A program made the translations under genes and the position numbers. From Isotricha intestinalis (lineage: Eukaryota; Ciliophora; Litostomatea; Vestibuliferida; Isotrichidae), in assembly GCA_023807065.1 (NCBI GenBank), contig JAJJLU010003933.1:1-23920 (forward strand): 23,920 nucleotides of DNA, in the 5' to 3' direction. This document shows, one piece after another, positions 1 to 11,397 of the stretch. The notes below the pieces were generated by a model. That model saw only the letters and a list, made by a program, of their open reading frames with translations. It had not been told where the DNA came from and did not search any database. Numbering within the stretch: the first letter of the stretch is position 1; every line of letters begins with the position of its first letter.

Positions 1-687
1 AATACAGAATTGTTCCATTTCCAAAATATAATAGAGGGAATCTTTTAAACAAAAATAACTTAAAAATTCATATCTTAAGGATTTATATTAAATATTTTGA
101 AAAACTATTTCAAATAAAATTCAATGATATATTTTACGTTTTTTATCATTTGAGATAATTTATAATTTTTTTTTCATCTCAAAGAAGATTAAATAATATA
201 TTAAGAATTATAAGGCTATGTTTAAATTTCAGGAAAAATTAATGGTTATATGAATTAAAAAACAATGATAACATTCTAAATTTTTCAATGTCTTTGTGAA
301 GAAAATGATATAAATTAATCATCATTTTAAACTTAAATGTTTAAGATTTTATACCCTAGACACATAAAACAATTTTTCAATGTTGAATGTTCAAACAATC
401 TCATGAATAAAACAAATAAATTGAAAATAGACTTATCCTTTTTATAAAATTCTCTATGATGTGTAATGGATAGGATTAATTTATTTAATTATTTATGAAA
501 TTATATTTTATCTAAGAAAATTTACTTGTTATAAATACTTTAAGTGAAAATTAATTACTTTTTTATTTTTTAAAATATATAATATTGTTAAATTGAAAAA
601 ATATATCTTTATATCAACCTAAAATAAACATATTTATATCGATAATTAATTCAATAATTATTTTTTAAATTTAAATAAATATAGTTT
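1..687. other. AT-rich non-coding left edge
   Basis: No reading frame of note and no tRNA- or rRNA-like stretch is visible on either strand. The sequence is mostly A/T runs with scattered short GC-containing words. Its last part is presumably the former promoter region of the decayed B-box/MORN gene that starts at 688. I see no convincing TATA or initiator element that stands out from the background. Confidence 0.6.
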
Positions 688-2028
688 ATGGAAGAAGAAG
701 AATATATAGGAGATTATTATAATAATGATAATTATTTACATTGTCCTAATTGTATTCAGCAATCTTTGTTTGGAATTAATAATAAAAATAATAAAATATT
801 TATTAAATATAAATGTAGAAATAATCATATGGGAGAAATAACTATAAATGAATATTATAAAGAAATAGAAAATAATTCAATTTATAAAATGATTTGTAAA
901 TACTGTGAAAAATTAGATGAAAATATGAAATATTGTTATGAATGTGAAGATTCATTTTGTTCAAAAAAAGAATGTTTAGAAAACATAAAAGAAATAATCA
1001 TAATAAAATTATATTTATAAAATATTTTGATAATATATGTTTAAATGATTTAGAAGATTGTAAAAAATGTGAGGTAAATTTATATAGTGAATTAGATGAA
1101 AAAATAATAGAAAATATTAAAAATGAAATTAAAGAAATTGAAAAAAAAAAGAAAAGAAATAATTAAAAAAATTAAATAAAAAATTAAATGATTTTAAAGA
1201 AAATTCTCAATTAGAAATTAAATTTATAAAAGATTGTTTATATTCATATAAATTAAAAAATGAAGATATATTAAATTATGAAATTATTCATAATTTAAAA
1301 ATTTTAAAGTTTAAAACATTAAGAATTGATATTCCTGAATGTAAAATAAATAATATATTAGAAGATTTTGAAATAGAATCAAAAAATTTAATATATCCTA
1401 AGAATATATTAAATTATGAATTAAACGAAGAATATAGAATGAAAATAATCATTGGTGGTAAATGTGTTTATGAATCTCAAAAGAATAGATTTATTAAATT
1501 AAAAACTGAAATGAATAATGGTGAAAAAGATTATATGATATTTAATATGAAAAAAAAAATTGAAAGGAGTATTATATACACCTTATGGTATATAGTTCAA
1601 ATAAATGGAAAATTTGAAAATAATTTATTTATAGGGAAAATAAATATAATATATAGTGGAAATAAAGATTTATCTCTAAATTATTTTAAAGAATTAGGAG
1701 AAATAGAAAATATTATTGAACCCAAAAGTATTAAATTAATAAATGGTAATATTGAGATGAAATTAAATTTATCCGTGAAAATACTACTTTTTATGAAGGA
1801 GAAACTAAAAACATGAAAATGGAAGGAAAAGGAATATTATATTTTAATAATAGTAATGAATATTAAGGAGAACTTAAAAATGGTTTAAAAGAAGAAAAAG
1901 GAAAATTATATTATAAAGATGGCGATAAATATGATGGAGAATTTAAAAATGATTTATTTGAAGGAAAAGGAATATTATATTTTAAAGATGGAGAGTAATA
2001 TGAAGGAAAATTTAAAAATGGTATAATG

Positions 2029-2135
2029 GAAGGAAAAGGAATATTATCTTTTAAAGATGGAAAAATGGTTTAAGAGAAGGAAAAGGAATATTATCTTTTA
2101 AAGATGGAAAAATGGTTTAAGAGAAGGAAAAGGAA
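2029..2135 (+). repeat. 47-bp tandem duplication inside the MORN pseudogene
   Basis: Two copies of a 47-bp unit (2029-2075 and 2076-2122) run head to tail, followed by the first dozen bases of a third. Each unit encodes GKGILSFKDG and then GLREGKG in shifted frames. A normal MORN unit here is about 69 bp, so the unit is a MORN repeat that lost about 22 bp and was then duplicated. Because 47 is not a multiple of three, each copy shifts the frame. The two copies look identical, which suggests a duplication after the gene had stopped being constrained. Confidence 0.8.
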
Positions 2136-2382
2136 TACATTATTTTAATAATGGAGATAAATATGAAGGAGAATGGAAAAATGATTCATCAAATGATAAA
2201 GGAATATATTATTTTAATAATCACCAAATGGTAAAGGAATATATTATTTTAATAATGGAAATAAATATTCTGCAGAATTTAAAAATGGTTCAATAGAAGG
2301 AAAAGAAATATATTATTTTAAAGATGGAAATAAATATACTGCAGAAATTAAAAATGGTTCAATAGAAGGAAAAGAAATATTT

Positions 2383-2592
2383 TATTTTAAAGATGGAGAT
2401 ATATATAATGGAGAATTTAAAAATAATAAAAGAAATGGAAAAGGAATATTATCTTTTAAAGATGGAGATAATGGAGAATTTAAAAATGGTTTAATGGAAG
2501 GAAAAGGAATATTTTAAAGATGGAGATATATATAATGGAGAATTTAAAAATAATAAAAGAAATGGAAAAGGAATATTATCTTTTAAAGATGG
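2383..2592 (+). repeat. 83-bp direct repeat of MORN-coding sequence, 127 bp apart
   Basis: Bases 2383-2465 and 2510-2592 match exactly over 83 bp at an offset of 127 bp. The intervening unit has lost 6 bp (the bases for IY before NGEF) and 5 bp (inside the ILYF codons), 11 bp in total. That explains why the offset is 127 rather than 138, which would be two 69-bp MORN units. The exact match suggests recent duplication or gene conversion between MORN units. Confidence 0.8.
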
Positions 2593-3051
2593 GCTTATAT
2601 ATAATGGAGAATGGAAAAATGATTTATGTGAAGGAAAAGGAGAATTAATAAATAATAAAGGAAATAAAATAATAGGAATTTTTAAAAAAGGTAAACCTTA
2701 TGGTACACAAATATTATATAAATCAATCAAATATATTTTTAATAATTTTAATGATAATTCAAATAAATTTAAAAAAAAGAATAATTAATTATATCAAAAA
2801 ATAAAAACAAATGTTAGAAGGATGAAAATAATGAAAATACAGAATCAACTCAAGATAAAACGAATAAACAAAAAGATCTTTTAGAAAAATTAAAAAATAT
2901 TAATGAAATTTATATATCATGGATCAGAGACACAGATAAAGTTAAAGAAATAAAAGAAACACATAATTTTTTAAATGAAATTTTAAAACAAGAATCAATA
3001 GAAGAAATTGAATCACAAATATTTAATAATAATGAAAATTGTTTTGAATAA

Positions 3052-4248
3052 TTCACATTTTAAATATATGAAGATTTTCAGATTTAATGTTAAATCGTAT
3101 TATACTAAATAAGTTGTTTTAATAATTGTCATTAATATGATTTAAAATTTACATAATGTATTTATGGACAAATTTGGGTGTGAAAATTTATTCGAATATT
3201 TTATTATCTTTAACTAAAAATATAAACATTTGAAAATTTAATTTTTTTTCTGAAATTAATCCCGAAGTTTGACAGTTAAACTTTTATATAATCATATTAA
3301 TTTTCTAAAATTGATGTTAATCATATTCCTATATAATTATATTAAGCATATCATATAATGAAAGTAATTCAAGGATTTATTATTATTATCGAAATTATTC
3401 AATTATATTCAAATGATTTATTTTTATTAATATGTTTTTTATTATTATGTATTATTATAAATATAATTCAGATTTTTATAAATTTAGTGTTTATATAGTC
3501 ATTAATATATAAATAATAAGACAAATAATTGTTCAGTAATCATTTTTAAAAACTAAGAGAATATTCTAAAAGGATTTTTTATTTTCTTGTTAAATAAACA
3601 CAAAAAGTTTATAATGAAAATTGATTTTTTAATGTGGTTTTTAGAATATTTTGAATTGTATTGACTGAACTAAATCTAAAGTGAAGAAAATGAAATCACT
3701 TTTTTTATTTTAATCAAATGATAATAAATCACTAATAAAACAAATTGGATTTGAAGAAAAAAAATAAATCAATAATAGTATGTTTTGACATATATCTAAT
3801 AAAATTTTATTTTAAATACTATTAAATATCAATCTATATTAAATAATATAGATTATAAGATATAATATTATTCATTTTTTTATTCCAAAAATATAAAATA
3901 TTAATTATGTTACTACAATATAGTTAATATAAAAAATATAAATATCAGAGAATATTTAAAAGTAATTTGGATTTTATTTTAATTTGAAATTATTGAGTAT
4001 TTTAATTGTTATTTTATGGAATTCTTTTTCAATATAAAGTTATAATTTTTTGAGATTAAATATATATTTAATTTTTCAATTCTTATTTCCTTTTAAACAT
4101 ATAATCATTTTTTATTTTTTTATTTTATTTATTCATTAAGCTTATATTATTTGTTCAAAAGTTTAATTATTTAATTTCAATAAATTAATAATTTCTAACT
4201 AAAGTCGTTTTTATCATTTTATTTTATTGAAATAATTATATAATAATT
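3052..4248. other. Intergenic spacer, no gene seen
   Basis: About 1.2 kb of A/T-rich sequence between the decayed MORN gene and the first BEACH gene. I see no coding frame with real protein character on either strand and no tRNA-like fold. It holds the short inverted repeat at 3831-3854 and the presumed promoter of the BEACH gene just upstream of 4249. A TCATTTTATT stretch about 35 bp before that ATG resembles the trichomonad initiator (TCA followed by pyrimidine/A-T), but such words are expected by chance here. Confidence 0.6.
3831..3854. repeat. 10-bp perfect inverted repeat with 4-nt loop
   Basis: The arms aatctatatt and aatatagatt flank the spacer aaat and form a perfect hairpin or cruciform-capable palindrome about 395 bp upstream of the first BEACH gene. 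In DNA this AT-rich, palindromes of this size can arise by chance, so no function is claimed. Confidence 0.5.
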
Positions 4249-7200
4249 ATGGATAAAAATTCATCTTTTCAAAATATTGATGATTTAAAGAATATTTTTC
4301 AAGAAGTAAATAATGAAAAATATATTCCAAATCCAAACACCAAAAAAGAAAACATATTAGATTTTTTAAAATTCCTAGTTGATAATGATATTAATATACA
4401 ATTAAAACTTGAATTAATCATAAAATTAATTGAAATATTTGGAAAAAACAAAGAATTACCTTTAATATATTTTGATTATAATATTCTTATTGAAAAAGAA
4501 AAAGTAGTAGATGAAGAAGAAGAATTAAATCAAAATAATGAAAAAATAATTGAATATGAAAAAGTAAATTTAATTCAATGTCTTTATTATTTATATTTTA
4601 AATATAAAGAAGAAGAACAAGTAAAAGAAAAAATTTCGGATTTATTGGCAATTTTTATAAAAAATAATCTAATGAAAAAAGATTATATAGATTATATTTT
4701 TTATAAAATTGGAGATGAATATTCAAAAAATAAAATAGATAATTATGAACATGCAATTGATTTATTAATAGTTTTATTTCAAAATTTAAATAAAGAAGAT
4801 TCAACAAATTGTAAAAGTTATATTAATTTAATTTCAGAAAATTCAAATTATATAATTAAAGGAATAACAGAAAAAAATCCAATTTTTCTAGAAGATGGAT
4901 TTTGTATAGAAATAAATTTTTATCTTGATAATATAGAAAAGAATGAAATACTTTTAATAGATATTGATCTTTATTTAAGAGGTCAAGGATTATTAAATCT
5001 ATTTAAAAAAAAAGATAATCCAAAAGGACCAAAAAAAGCAAATCAAAATTTAAAAATTATTTTATCTCAAAATCCTAAAAGTTTATCATTTATCTTAGAT
5101 AAAAAAAAGAAAATTGAACTTATTAAATTAAATAATATTAATATTAATGGTTGGAATAAAATTCAAATTTGTTTAAAAGGACAATATGATACTGAACAAA
5201 AATATGATAAAATGATTATTGGATTTTTTGAGAATGAAAAAGATAATTTTACTTTTGGTTCGCATATGAAAATAGAATTAGGTGATAGAATAAATACTCT
5301 TAAATTATTTCCTAATTTCATTGGTAAAATTTCTGATGTTTTATTAATTCAAAAATCAATTAAAAATAAAATCAATGAAGAAGAAATTAAAAATCTTTAT
5401 AAATCTAATAAAAAAGTATATGCTCATTTTAATCCTGAAAATAATCAAAATTTTGAAATTTATGATTTAATAAATAATTTAAAAGCTTCTATTATAAATA
5501 ATGAAGAAAATAAAATATGTTATAATTATATTTATAATAATCAAGAGTATAAAAGAAGAATATTTGAATTAGGAGGAGTTCAAAATTTACTTCCTTTATA
5601 TGAAATATTATATAAATATCATAATCAAGAAGCATTTGAAAAAGATGAAAAAAAAATTGAAATATTCAATAAATTAAAAACATTATCTGATATTTTTTTT
5701 TCAGAACAAGGAATGTATTCTGATGCTGCAAATACACATTATTTCCTTATTTTATCTATATTTTTTGAAAAATATAAAGACGTAATTTTCCAAAATGATA
5801 CAGATTTGACAATATTTTCAAATTTCTTAAATACAATAAAATCATTTAAAGATTATAAAAACAATAGTATATTATTTAAAGAATATCTTGATTTTATAAT
5901 ATTAAATCCTAAAATTATAATGAAATTAACAAACCAACAAAAATTTAAATTAAAAAAAATTATTGATGAAAATATAAAACCAATTTTAACAGAACCATTA
6001 GTTATAATTCCATTTTTTACTTATTTTATATATAAATTTAAGGATAAATATGATAATGGATTATATCAAATAATAAAATCATTAATGTTAGATAAGAGAA
6101 GTTTAGTAAGTGAAAAAGTTAAATATTTATTTAGATTATTATCAGTTCAAGAAAATAATAACAATTTAAAAATTCCAAAAGATATATTCCAATTATTTTC
6201 TAATAATTATTTTGATGCTACAACTTATCCTCTAACTGATTCCATCGAAAATATTTCATCTTTTAATAAAATATATAATAAAAGAATTGAAACTCTTGAA
6301 CTTTTTTTAAATAAAGTTCATATTAAATATTTAATTAAATATTTAGTTTATGGAGATATTGAAATGAAATTTATTATTATTGATTTTTTCAGAGTTCTTT
6401 CTTTTTGTTATAAAGAAACTTATGAAAAAATAATGAAAAAAAGTAAAGGAACTCTCACTGATAATGATATTAGAAATATTATTCATGAAAAACTATTATT
6501 GCAAGAAATTTCTTTAAATTCAAATAAAAAAACAGAAGAAACTATAAATTTTTTTAAATATGATGATAGTGATGATGAAGATTCAAATAAAAAAGATGAT
6601 TTACAAAAAGAAAAAGAAGAACTTGAAAAAAAAATAGACAATAAAATTAAAAAAAATGAAGAAGAAGATAATGAAATTAATAATGAGAATAATAATATTG
6701 ATGACTTTGAAATAATAAAAGATGAAATTAAAGAAGATTTAAAGGAAGAGAAAAATGAAGAAGAAAATAATTTAAAATTTATAAAAAATTTAAATCAAAA
6801 TAATTCAACAGATAAATTTATTGGTTGTTTAATATGTAAATTATATAATTTATATGTTTATCTTTCTTTATATAAATGGCTTAATAAAGATTACTTTTTA
6901 AATTTAAATGAAAATTTAAATGAAATAAAACCAGAATTAATCAATTCATATGTGAAAAATATGAAAGAATCAATAGAAAGACTTAGATTATCTATGAGTT
7001 TTTTAAAACATTATAAATTAAAATATGGAATAAAAGACTTTTATGATATTTACAAAGAAAAAAATTTTATTTTAATTTTATCTCAAATGATTTATTATTG
7101 TATTATTTTATTAGATTCAAACTTATTACAAAAATATAAAAATGATAATATTGATAAAGTTATTTTCATTCAAAATTTAAATAATATATTTCTCAATTTA

Positions 7201-10200
7201 AAACTAATATTTGTTGATTATTATCATTATACAAAAGAAGATATGCCTTTATATTCAATTTTATCAAATTTAATTGGTTTTAAATATTATGATAAAAAAT
7301 ATAATAAAAGAAAATCATCAATTAAATTCATATCTACTTTATTAAATGAAATATTTCCTTTTCTTTTCATCAATCCTGAAAAAAAGAAAAAAGGAATATT
7401 TTATGATTATAATTTAATTTTAACAGAATATTTAGAAATTGAAAATATTAAACTTAATGAAGGAGAAGAAGAAAAAATAAATCAAAAACAAAAAATTGAA
7501 AATGAAAAAAACAATGAAGAATCATTAAAATCAATTGAAAAATTTATAAGACATTCAATGAAATTAATAGATTCAAAAAAATCAGAATATAATTTCCATG
7601 AAAAATTAGAAAAATATATTGATAGTATTTTTGAAAAAAGTGAAAGAAGTATATTATTTGATTTAATAAATATAAATGATAATAATAAAGGAAATATATA
7701 TTTAAATTTTTTAATTGGTTTAACAAATTATTTCATTTTTAATATTAAGAATAATTTCATTAAAGATAAAAATAATAATGTATTAGTTTATTATCAATTT
7801 TTCATATTTTATTCAATAATGAGTGTTACATTCATTCCTCAATTATTAAAAAAAAATAATATTAATAATTCAAAATTTAGTATGGATTATTTTTATGATA
7901 TATTAGAATTAAATATATATAGTATTTTCTTTAATTTATATGATGAAGAAGAATCAATGGAAAACAAAGATCAATTTATTGAACTTTCAAAAATATTAAC
8001 AAGAATATTAAGAGAAATAGAATTAGATTATAAATTAATTTTAGAACATATCCCAGATTTAAAAGAACATCAAATAACAACAATATTAAAAAATAAAAAG
8101 AAAACAGAATCAAATAAAATATATGATTTAATATTTAGATTAAAAGATTTAGAAGATATTAAACATGATGATAGATATTCAACAATTTTAGAAGAAAAAA
8201 GATTAGAAATTATTAAAAATAGTTTAGGAGAAGTTGCTTATTATGGTAAAACAAAAAATAATATAAAAAAACCAAATTTTTATGACCAAATTGTTGGAAA
8301 AATATCTCCTTTAATTCAACTTGATTTAAAAAAATTAAATCATAAAATAATTATTTTTGAAAATGATTTATTTTTTAGTTTAATTAATAGAGAAAAAAGA
8401 TATAGAAAAACCAAAAGAGAATTATTTTCTTGGAATAATTCATATAGTAATAAAGATTTATTTTATACTCATAATAAAAATTTAAAATATAAATTGTTAA
8501 ATTTTATGAGTAAAGAATTAGGAAATCCTTTATTAGTTCCTATTTTAGATTTTAAAAGATATAAACCACAATTTTCTTCATTTGATGATAAAAAGAAATT
8601 ATTTAGAAGACAATGTGAATCTAAAATTAATGTAGATTTAAATATATTTGAAGAAGAACCTCTTCCAAAAAATATAGATGAAGAAAACTATTCTTTTATT
8701 TGTAGATATGTGAAACCATATATTCATATTAAAGGAAAAATTATACAATATTTAAGAAAAACTTTTTTTCATTTTATACATGTAAAATATGAAATAGAAG
8801 ATGATGACATTAATTATGATAAAGAGAAAAAATTTTTTTATGGTTCATATTTTAACTATGATAATAAATCAATGCCATTTTATACAAGAATAAATCATTC
8901 AGATATTAAATTTATATTATTAAGAACATCATATTTCTTAGATATTGGAATAGAAATATATTGTAAAAACCATAAATCATATTATTTTTCTTTTAAAAAC
9001 CCACAAGAAAGACAAAAATTTTTAGATTTATTATTTTCGTTAACACCTCCGATAAAAAACATAATAAGAGAAAATGGAAATACAATAGGATATATAATGA
9101 AGAAAAAAAAAAAAAAAGAAATATCTTCAATCGATTCAATAGTAAAATTATGGAAAAATAGAACAATATCATCATTTGAATATTTAATGTGGATAAATTT
9201 TTATAGTGGAAGAAGTTATAAAGATTTAGGTCAATATCCAATTTTCCCTTGGATAGTAACTAAATATGATATAGAAAATTTAACAGTAAAAGACAAAAGA
9301 AGAAAAATAGATAATATAATAAGAAATTTACAAATTCCAATGGGAATGACATTAATTGAAGGAGAATTTGAAGATGGAAAATCACATAGGAGAAAAAAAG
9401 GTTATATTGATGTATATAATTTAATGATAAAAGAATTTAATAATATATATGGTAAAAAATATCGTTTGAATATATATCAAGAAGATAATTATCAAGCACC
9501 AAATAATTTGAATCAAATATATGGTGATGTAGAAGTTGATCTAAGTGAAATTCCTTATTTATTTGGAAGTCATTTTTCAAATCCTGCTTATGTAGCACAT
9601 TATTTAACTAGGTTATTTCCTTATACTTTTACTGGAATTGAAATCCAAGGTGATAGCTTTGATGCCCCTGATAGATTATTTTTAAATATTCATAAAAGTT
9701 TTAATTCTGCTTGTTCTGAAAAATGTGATATTCGAGAATGTATTCCTGAATTTTTTTATATGCCTGAAATGTTTAAAAATATTAATGGATTAAATTTAGG
9801 AAAAGTTCAAAATTCGGGAAAAGAATTTACCACTGTTTCAGAACAAAATTTATTAGATAAAGATAAGTTAAATGAATTATATAAAAATAATGAAAATAAT
9901 AATAAATTATTTACTTCTTTTGATGTTGAAGATGTTTTTATGCCTGGTTGGAGTGATAGAAGTCCTGAAATATTTGTATATAAAATTAGAAGATTGTTTG
10001 AAGGAAATAAGGTTAATATTAATGATTGGATTGATTTAATTTATGGAGTTTATCAATTTGGGAAAGAAGCTGCTGAAAAATTAAATATATATATGGCTTA
10101 TTCTTATGAAGGTACTGTTCAAAAAAGAATGAATACTTTTGATGAAGAAACTAGAAATATTATGATTAAATTATTTGAATTAGGGGTTTGTCCTAATAAA

Positions 10201-11397
10201 ATTTTTAATAAACTTTCTGAAAAAAAAGATAGTGATGCTCATAAAAAAAGAAATTTATTATCACTTATTTTTACTTGTTTGAAATATCAAAATAAAGATA
10301 ATATGATTAATTCTTTGTATGCATGTGCTTCTAATAATGATAATAATATTGAAGATATTTTCTTATTGAATGAAGATTTTTCTTGGATTCAAACTAATTT
10401 AATTCAAGAAAAAGAAATCAGATACACTTTTATTAAAAATGATGAAAAATATAGTGAAAAAGAAAAACAGTTTTTAAATTTGAAAAACATTAAAAATCCT
10501 TTATTTAAAGGATTATTAAAGAATAAATATTTAATTATTAGTGGTTATAACGATGGTTCTATTATTGTAACAACTCAAATAAGAAAAATAAAAAAAAAAG
10601 ATGAAAATAATAATGAAACAAAAGAGATATATGATAAAAGACAATTTATAGAAATCAGAAACTCAAATACTTTAATTTCTCAAATGGATAATTCAAAAAT
10701 AACATGTATAGAAAAAGAACAAAAAAATGAAAAATTCCTCTTTTTTGGAACAGAAAAAGGAAGTATAATAATATATAAAAATCATTCAACTGAAGATTTA
10801 ATATCAATAACATTTGTAAAACTAATTCATAATCATACAAAAAAAATCAATTCAATTCATTGTAATACAATATTAAATATGTTTATTGATTGTTCGGATG
10901 ATAATTATATAAATTTATATACTTTACCAAGATTTGATTTTGTTCGTTCTTATCATTTTAATAACTATAAAATAGATTATATTTTCTTAAGTTCTCATTC
11001 ACTTCCTTCTTTTATTACAATTTCTAATACAAATAATTTGATTGAAAGTTATTCTATAAATGGAACAAAAATAACAAGTAAAAAAATTGATGAAGTTAAT
11101 AGTGAAAATATTTCAGAACAAATTAATGATATTAAAGATAAAAATAATAATGTTATTTGTAATCAAATTAATAGTGCTATTTTTATTTCTGATGCCTGGT
11201 TTAGAGATTATATTATTTATATTTTGAATAAAAAATTTATTTTTGTTCGAGAAATTCCACTTTTAGAAGATATTCAATCTTTTAATACTGGAGATAATGT
11301 ACTTAATTTTAATATGATTATCCCTAGTGATAATGAAAATGAGTTTAAATTTTATTTTATTTCTGAAGATGGGAGGTCATTTATTTTATTTAAATAA
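4249..11397 (+). CDS. Large BEACH-WD40 protein (neurobeachin/Lvs type), copy 1
   Basis: A 2382-residue intronless frame. BEACH proteins are large scaffolds acting in vesicle traffic, lysosome or vacuole size control, autophagy and membrane fusion or fission. Visible order: a concanavalin/LamG-like region at about 215-390 (ending near ISDVLLIQKS); an FELGGVQNLLPLYEIL block at about 438-454, typical of long BEACH proteins; a long helical, armadillo-like stretch; an acidic low-complexity linker at about 771-844; the pre-PH block with KRELFSWNNSYS near 1390; a PH-like domain at about 1480-1600; BEACH at about 1625-1985 (FEYLMWINFYSGRSYKDL, QYPIFPWI, FGSHFSNPAY, IPEFFYMPEMF, GLNLG); and divergent WD40 repeats from about 2093 to the end (GYNDGS, FGTEKGS, DCSDDNYINLYTLP). 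No FYVE finger is seen, so it is not WDFY3-like. The ATG at 4249 opens the frame in an A-rich context. Its tandem partner starts 82 bp after its stop. The exact BEACH subfamily is uncertain. Confidence 0.95.
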   Translation: MDKNSSFQNIDDLKNIFQEVNNEKYIPNPNTKKENILDFLKFLVDNDINIQLKLELIIKLIEIFGKNKELPLIYFDYNILIEKEKVVDEEEELNQNNEKIIEYEKVNLIQCLYYLYFKYKEEEQVKEKISDLLAIFIKNNLMKKDYIDYIFYKIGDEYSKNKIDNYEHAIDLLIVLFQNLNKEDSTNCKSYINLISENSNYIIKGITEKNPIFLEDGFCIEINFYLDNIEKNEILLIDIDLYLRGQGLLNLFKKKDNPKGPKKANQNLKIILSQNPKSLSFILDKKKKIELIKLNNININGWNKIQICLKGQYDTEQKYDKMIIGFFENEKDNFTFGSHMKIELGDRINTLKLFPNFIGKISDVLLIQKSIKNKINEEEIKNLYKSNKKVYAHFNPENNQNFEIYDLINNLKASIINNEENKICYNYIYNNQEYKRRIFELGGVQNLLPLYEILYKYHNQEAFEKDEKKIEIFNKLKTLSDIFFSEQGMYSDAANTHYFLILSIFFEKYKDVIFQNDTDLTIFSNFLNTIKSFKDYKNNSILFKEYLDFIILNPKIIMKLTNQQKFKLKKIIDENIKPILTEPLVIIPFFTYFIYKFKDKYDNGLYQIIKSLMLDKRSLVSEKVKYLFRLLSVQENNNNLKIPKDIFQLFSNNYFDATTYPLTDSIENISSFNKIYNKRIETLELFLNKVHIKYLIKYLVYGDIEMKFIIIDFFRVLSFCYKETYEKIMKKSKGTLTDNDIRNIIHEKLLLQEISLNSNKKTEETINFFKYDDSDDEDSNKKDDLQKEKEELEKKIDNKIKKNEEEDNEINNENNNIDDFEIIKDEIKEDLKEEKNEEENNLKFIKNLNQNNSTDKFIGCLICKLYNLYVYLSLYKWLNKDYFLNLNENLNEIKPELINSYVKNMKESIERLRLSMSFLKHYKLKYGIKDFYDIYKEKNFILILSQMIYYCIILLDSNLLQKYKNDNIDKVIFIQNLNNIFLNLKLIFVDYYHYTKEDMPLYSILSNLIGFKYYDKKYNKRKSSIKFISTLLNEIFPFLFINPEKKKKGIFYDYNLILTEYLEIENIKLNEGEEEKINQKQKIENEKNNEESLKSIEKFIRHSMKLIDSKKSEYNFHEKLEKYIDSIFEKSERSILFDLININDNNKGNIYLNFLIGLTNYFIFNIKNNFIKDKNNNVLVYYQFFIFYSIMSVTFIPQLLKKNNINNSKFSMDYFYDILELNIYSIFFNLYDEEESMENKDQFIELSKILTRILREIELDYKLILEHIPDLKEHQITTILKNKKKTESNKIYDLIFRLKDLEDIKHDDRYSTILEEKRLEIIKNSLGEVAYYGKTKNNIKKPNFYDQIVGKISPLIQLDLKKLNHKIIIFENDLFFSLINREKRYRKTKRELFSWNNSYSNKDLFYTHNKNLKYKLLNFMSKELGNPLLVPILDFKRYKPQFSSFDDKKKLFRRQCESKINVDLNIFEEEPLPKNIDEENYSFICRYVKPYIHIKGKIIQYLRKTFFHFIHVKYEIEDDDINYDKEKKFFYGSYFNYDNKSMPFYTRINHSDIKFILLRTSYFLDIGIEIYCKNHKSYYFSFKNPQERQKFLDLLFSLTPPIKNIIRENGNTIGYIMKKKKKKEISSIDSIVKLWKNRTISSFEYLMWINFYSGRSYKDLGQYPIFPWIVTKYDIENLTVKDKRRKIDNIIRNLQIPMGMTLIEGEFEDGKSHRRKKGYIDVYNLMIKEFNNIYGKKYRLNIYQEDNYQAPNNLNQIYGDVEVDLSEIPYLFGSHFSNPAYVAHYLTRLFPYTFTGIEIQGDSFDAPDRLFLNIHKSFNSACSEKCDIRECIPEFFYMPEMFKNINGLNLGKVQNSGKEFTTVSEQNLLDKDKLNELYKNNENNNKLFTSFDVEDVFMPGWSDRSPEIFVYKIRRLFEGNKVNINDWIDLIYGVYQFGKEAAEKLNIYMAYSYEGTVQKRMNTFDEETRNIMIKLFELGVCPNKIFNKLSEKKDSDAHKKRNLLSLIFTCLKYQNKDNMINSLYACASNNDNNIEDIFLLNEDFSWIQTNLIQEKEIRYTFIKNDEKYSEKEKQFLNLKNIKNPLFKGLLKNKYLIISGYNDGSIIVTTQIRKIKKKDENNNETKEIYDKRQFIEIRNSNTLISQMDNSKITCIEKEQKNEKFLFFGTEKGSIIIYKNHSTEDLISITFVKLIHNHTKKINSIHCNTILNMFIDCSDDNYINLYTLPRFDFVRSYHFNNYKIDYIFLSSHSLPSFITISNTNNLIESYSINGTKITSKKIDEVNSENISEQINDIKDKNNNVICNQINSAIFISDAWFRDYIIYILNKKFIFVREIPLLEDIQSFNTGDNVLNFNMIIPSDNENEFKFYFISEDGRSFILFK

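Larger units (their letters stand above)
688..3051 (+). pseudogene. Decayed B-box-like zinc finger / MORN-repeat protein gene
   Basis: The remains read as one protein spread over all three frames. Residues 1-96 from the ATG at 688 carry paired zinc ligands (C19/C22, C43/H47, C70/C73, C83/C86, C91, C96). The frame then slips near 980, and the continuation supplies the His residues of a B-box-like finger. A second slip lies in the A-tract near 1145-1165, after which frame 2 is open from about 1163 to 1816 and encodes a helical, charged middle with no recognised domain. A third slip near 1785 leads into MORN repeats (YxGEFKNG...GKGILYF type, roughly ten, about 23 residues each), with in-frame TAA at 1864-1866 and 1996-1998 and further slips near 2068, 2115, 2220, 2515 and 2790. 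The last piece, 2821-3051, is open and ends in TAA. MORN repeats in other proteins bind membranes or act as scaffolds; this copy can hardly make full-length protein. TAA recoding is unlikely because intact neighbours stop at TAA. Confidence 0.85.

Noticed and set aside
1861..1998. In-frame TAA codons in the MORN region, suggesting a ciliate-type code with TAA read as Gln.
   Set aside because: Intact genes in the window contain no internal TAA or TAG over thousands of codons, use CAA for Gln and terminate at TAA or TAG. The same MORN region also has true frameshifts, which recoding cannot explain.
3180..3200. A ttattcgaatattt stretch reminiscent of a tRNA T-arm.
   Set aside because: No acceptor stem, D-arm or anticodon arm can be drawn around it.
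4210..4225. A TCATTTTATT word upstream of the first BEACH gene that resembles a trichomonad initiator.
   Set aside because: In DNA this AT-rich such a word is common by chance, it sits farther from the ATG than usual, and it is not repeated before the other genes.
7544..10840. Short minus-strand frames of 60-82 codons inside the first BEACH gene.
   Set aside because: They are hydrophobic Leu/Ile/Phe/Tyr-rich shadows of AT-rich coding sequence, with no domain and no conserved start.
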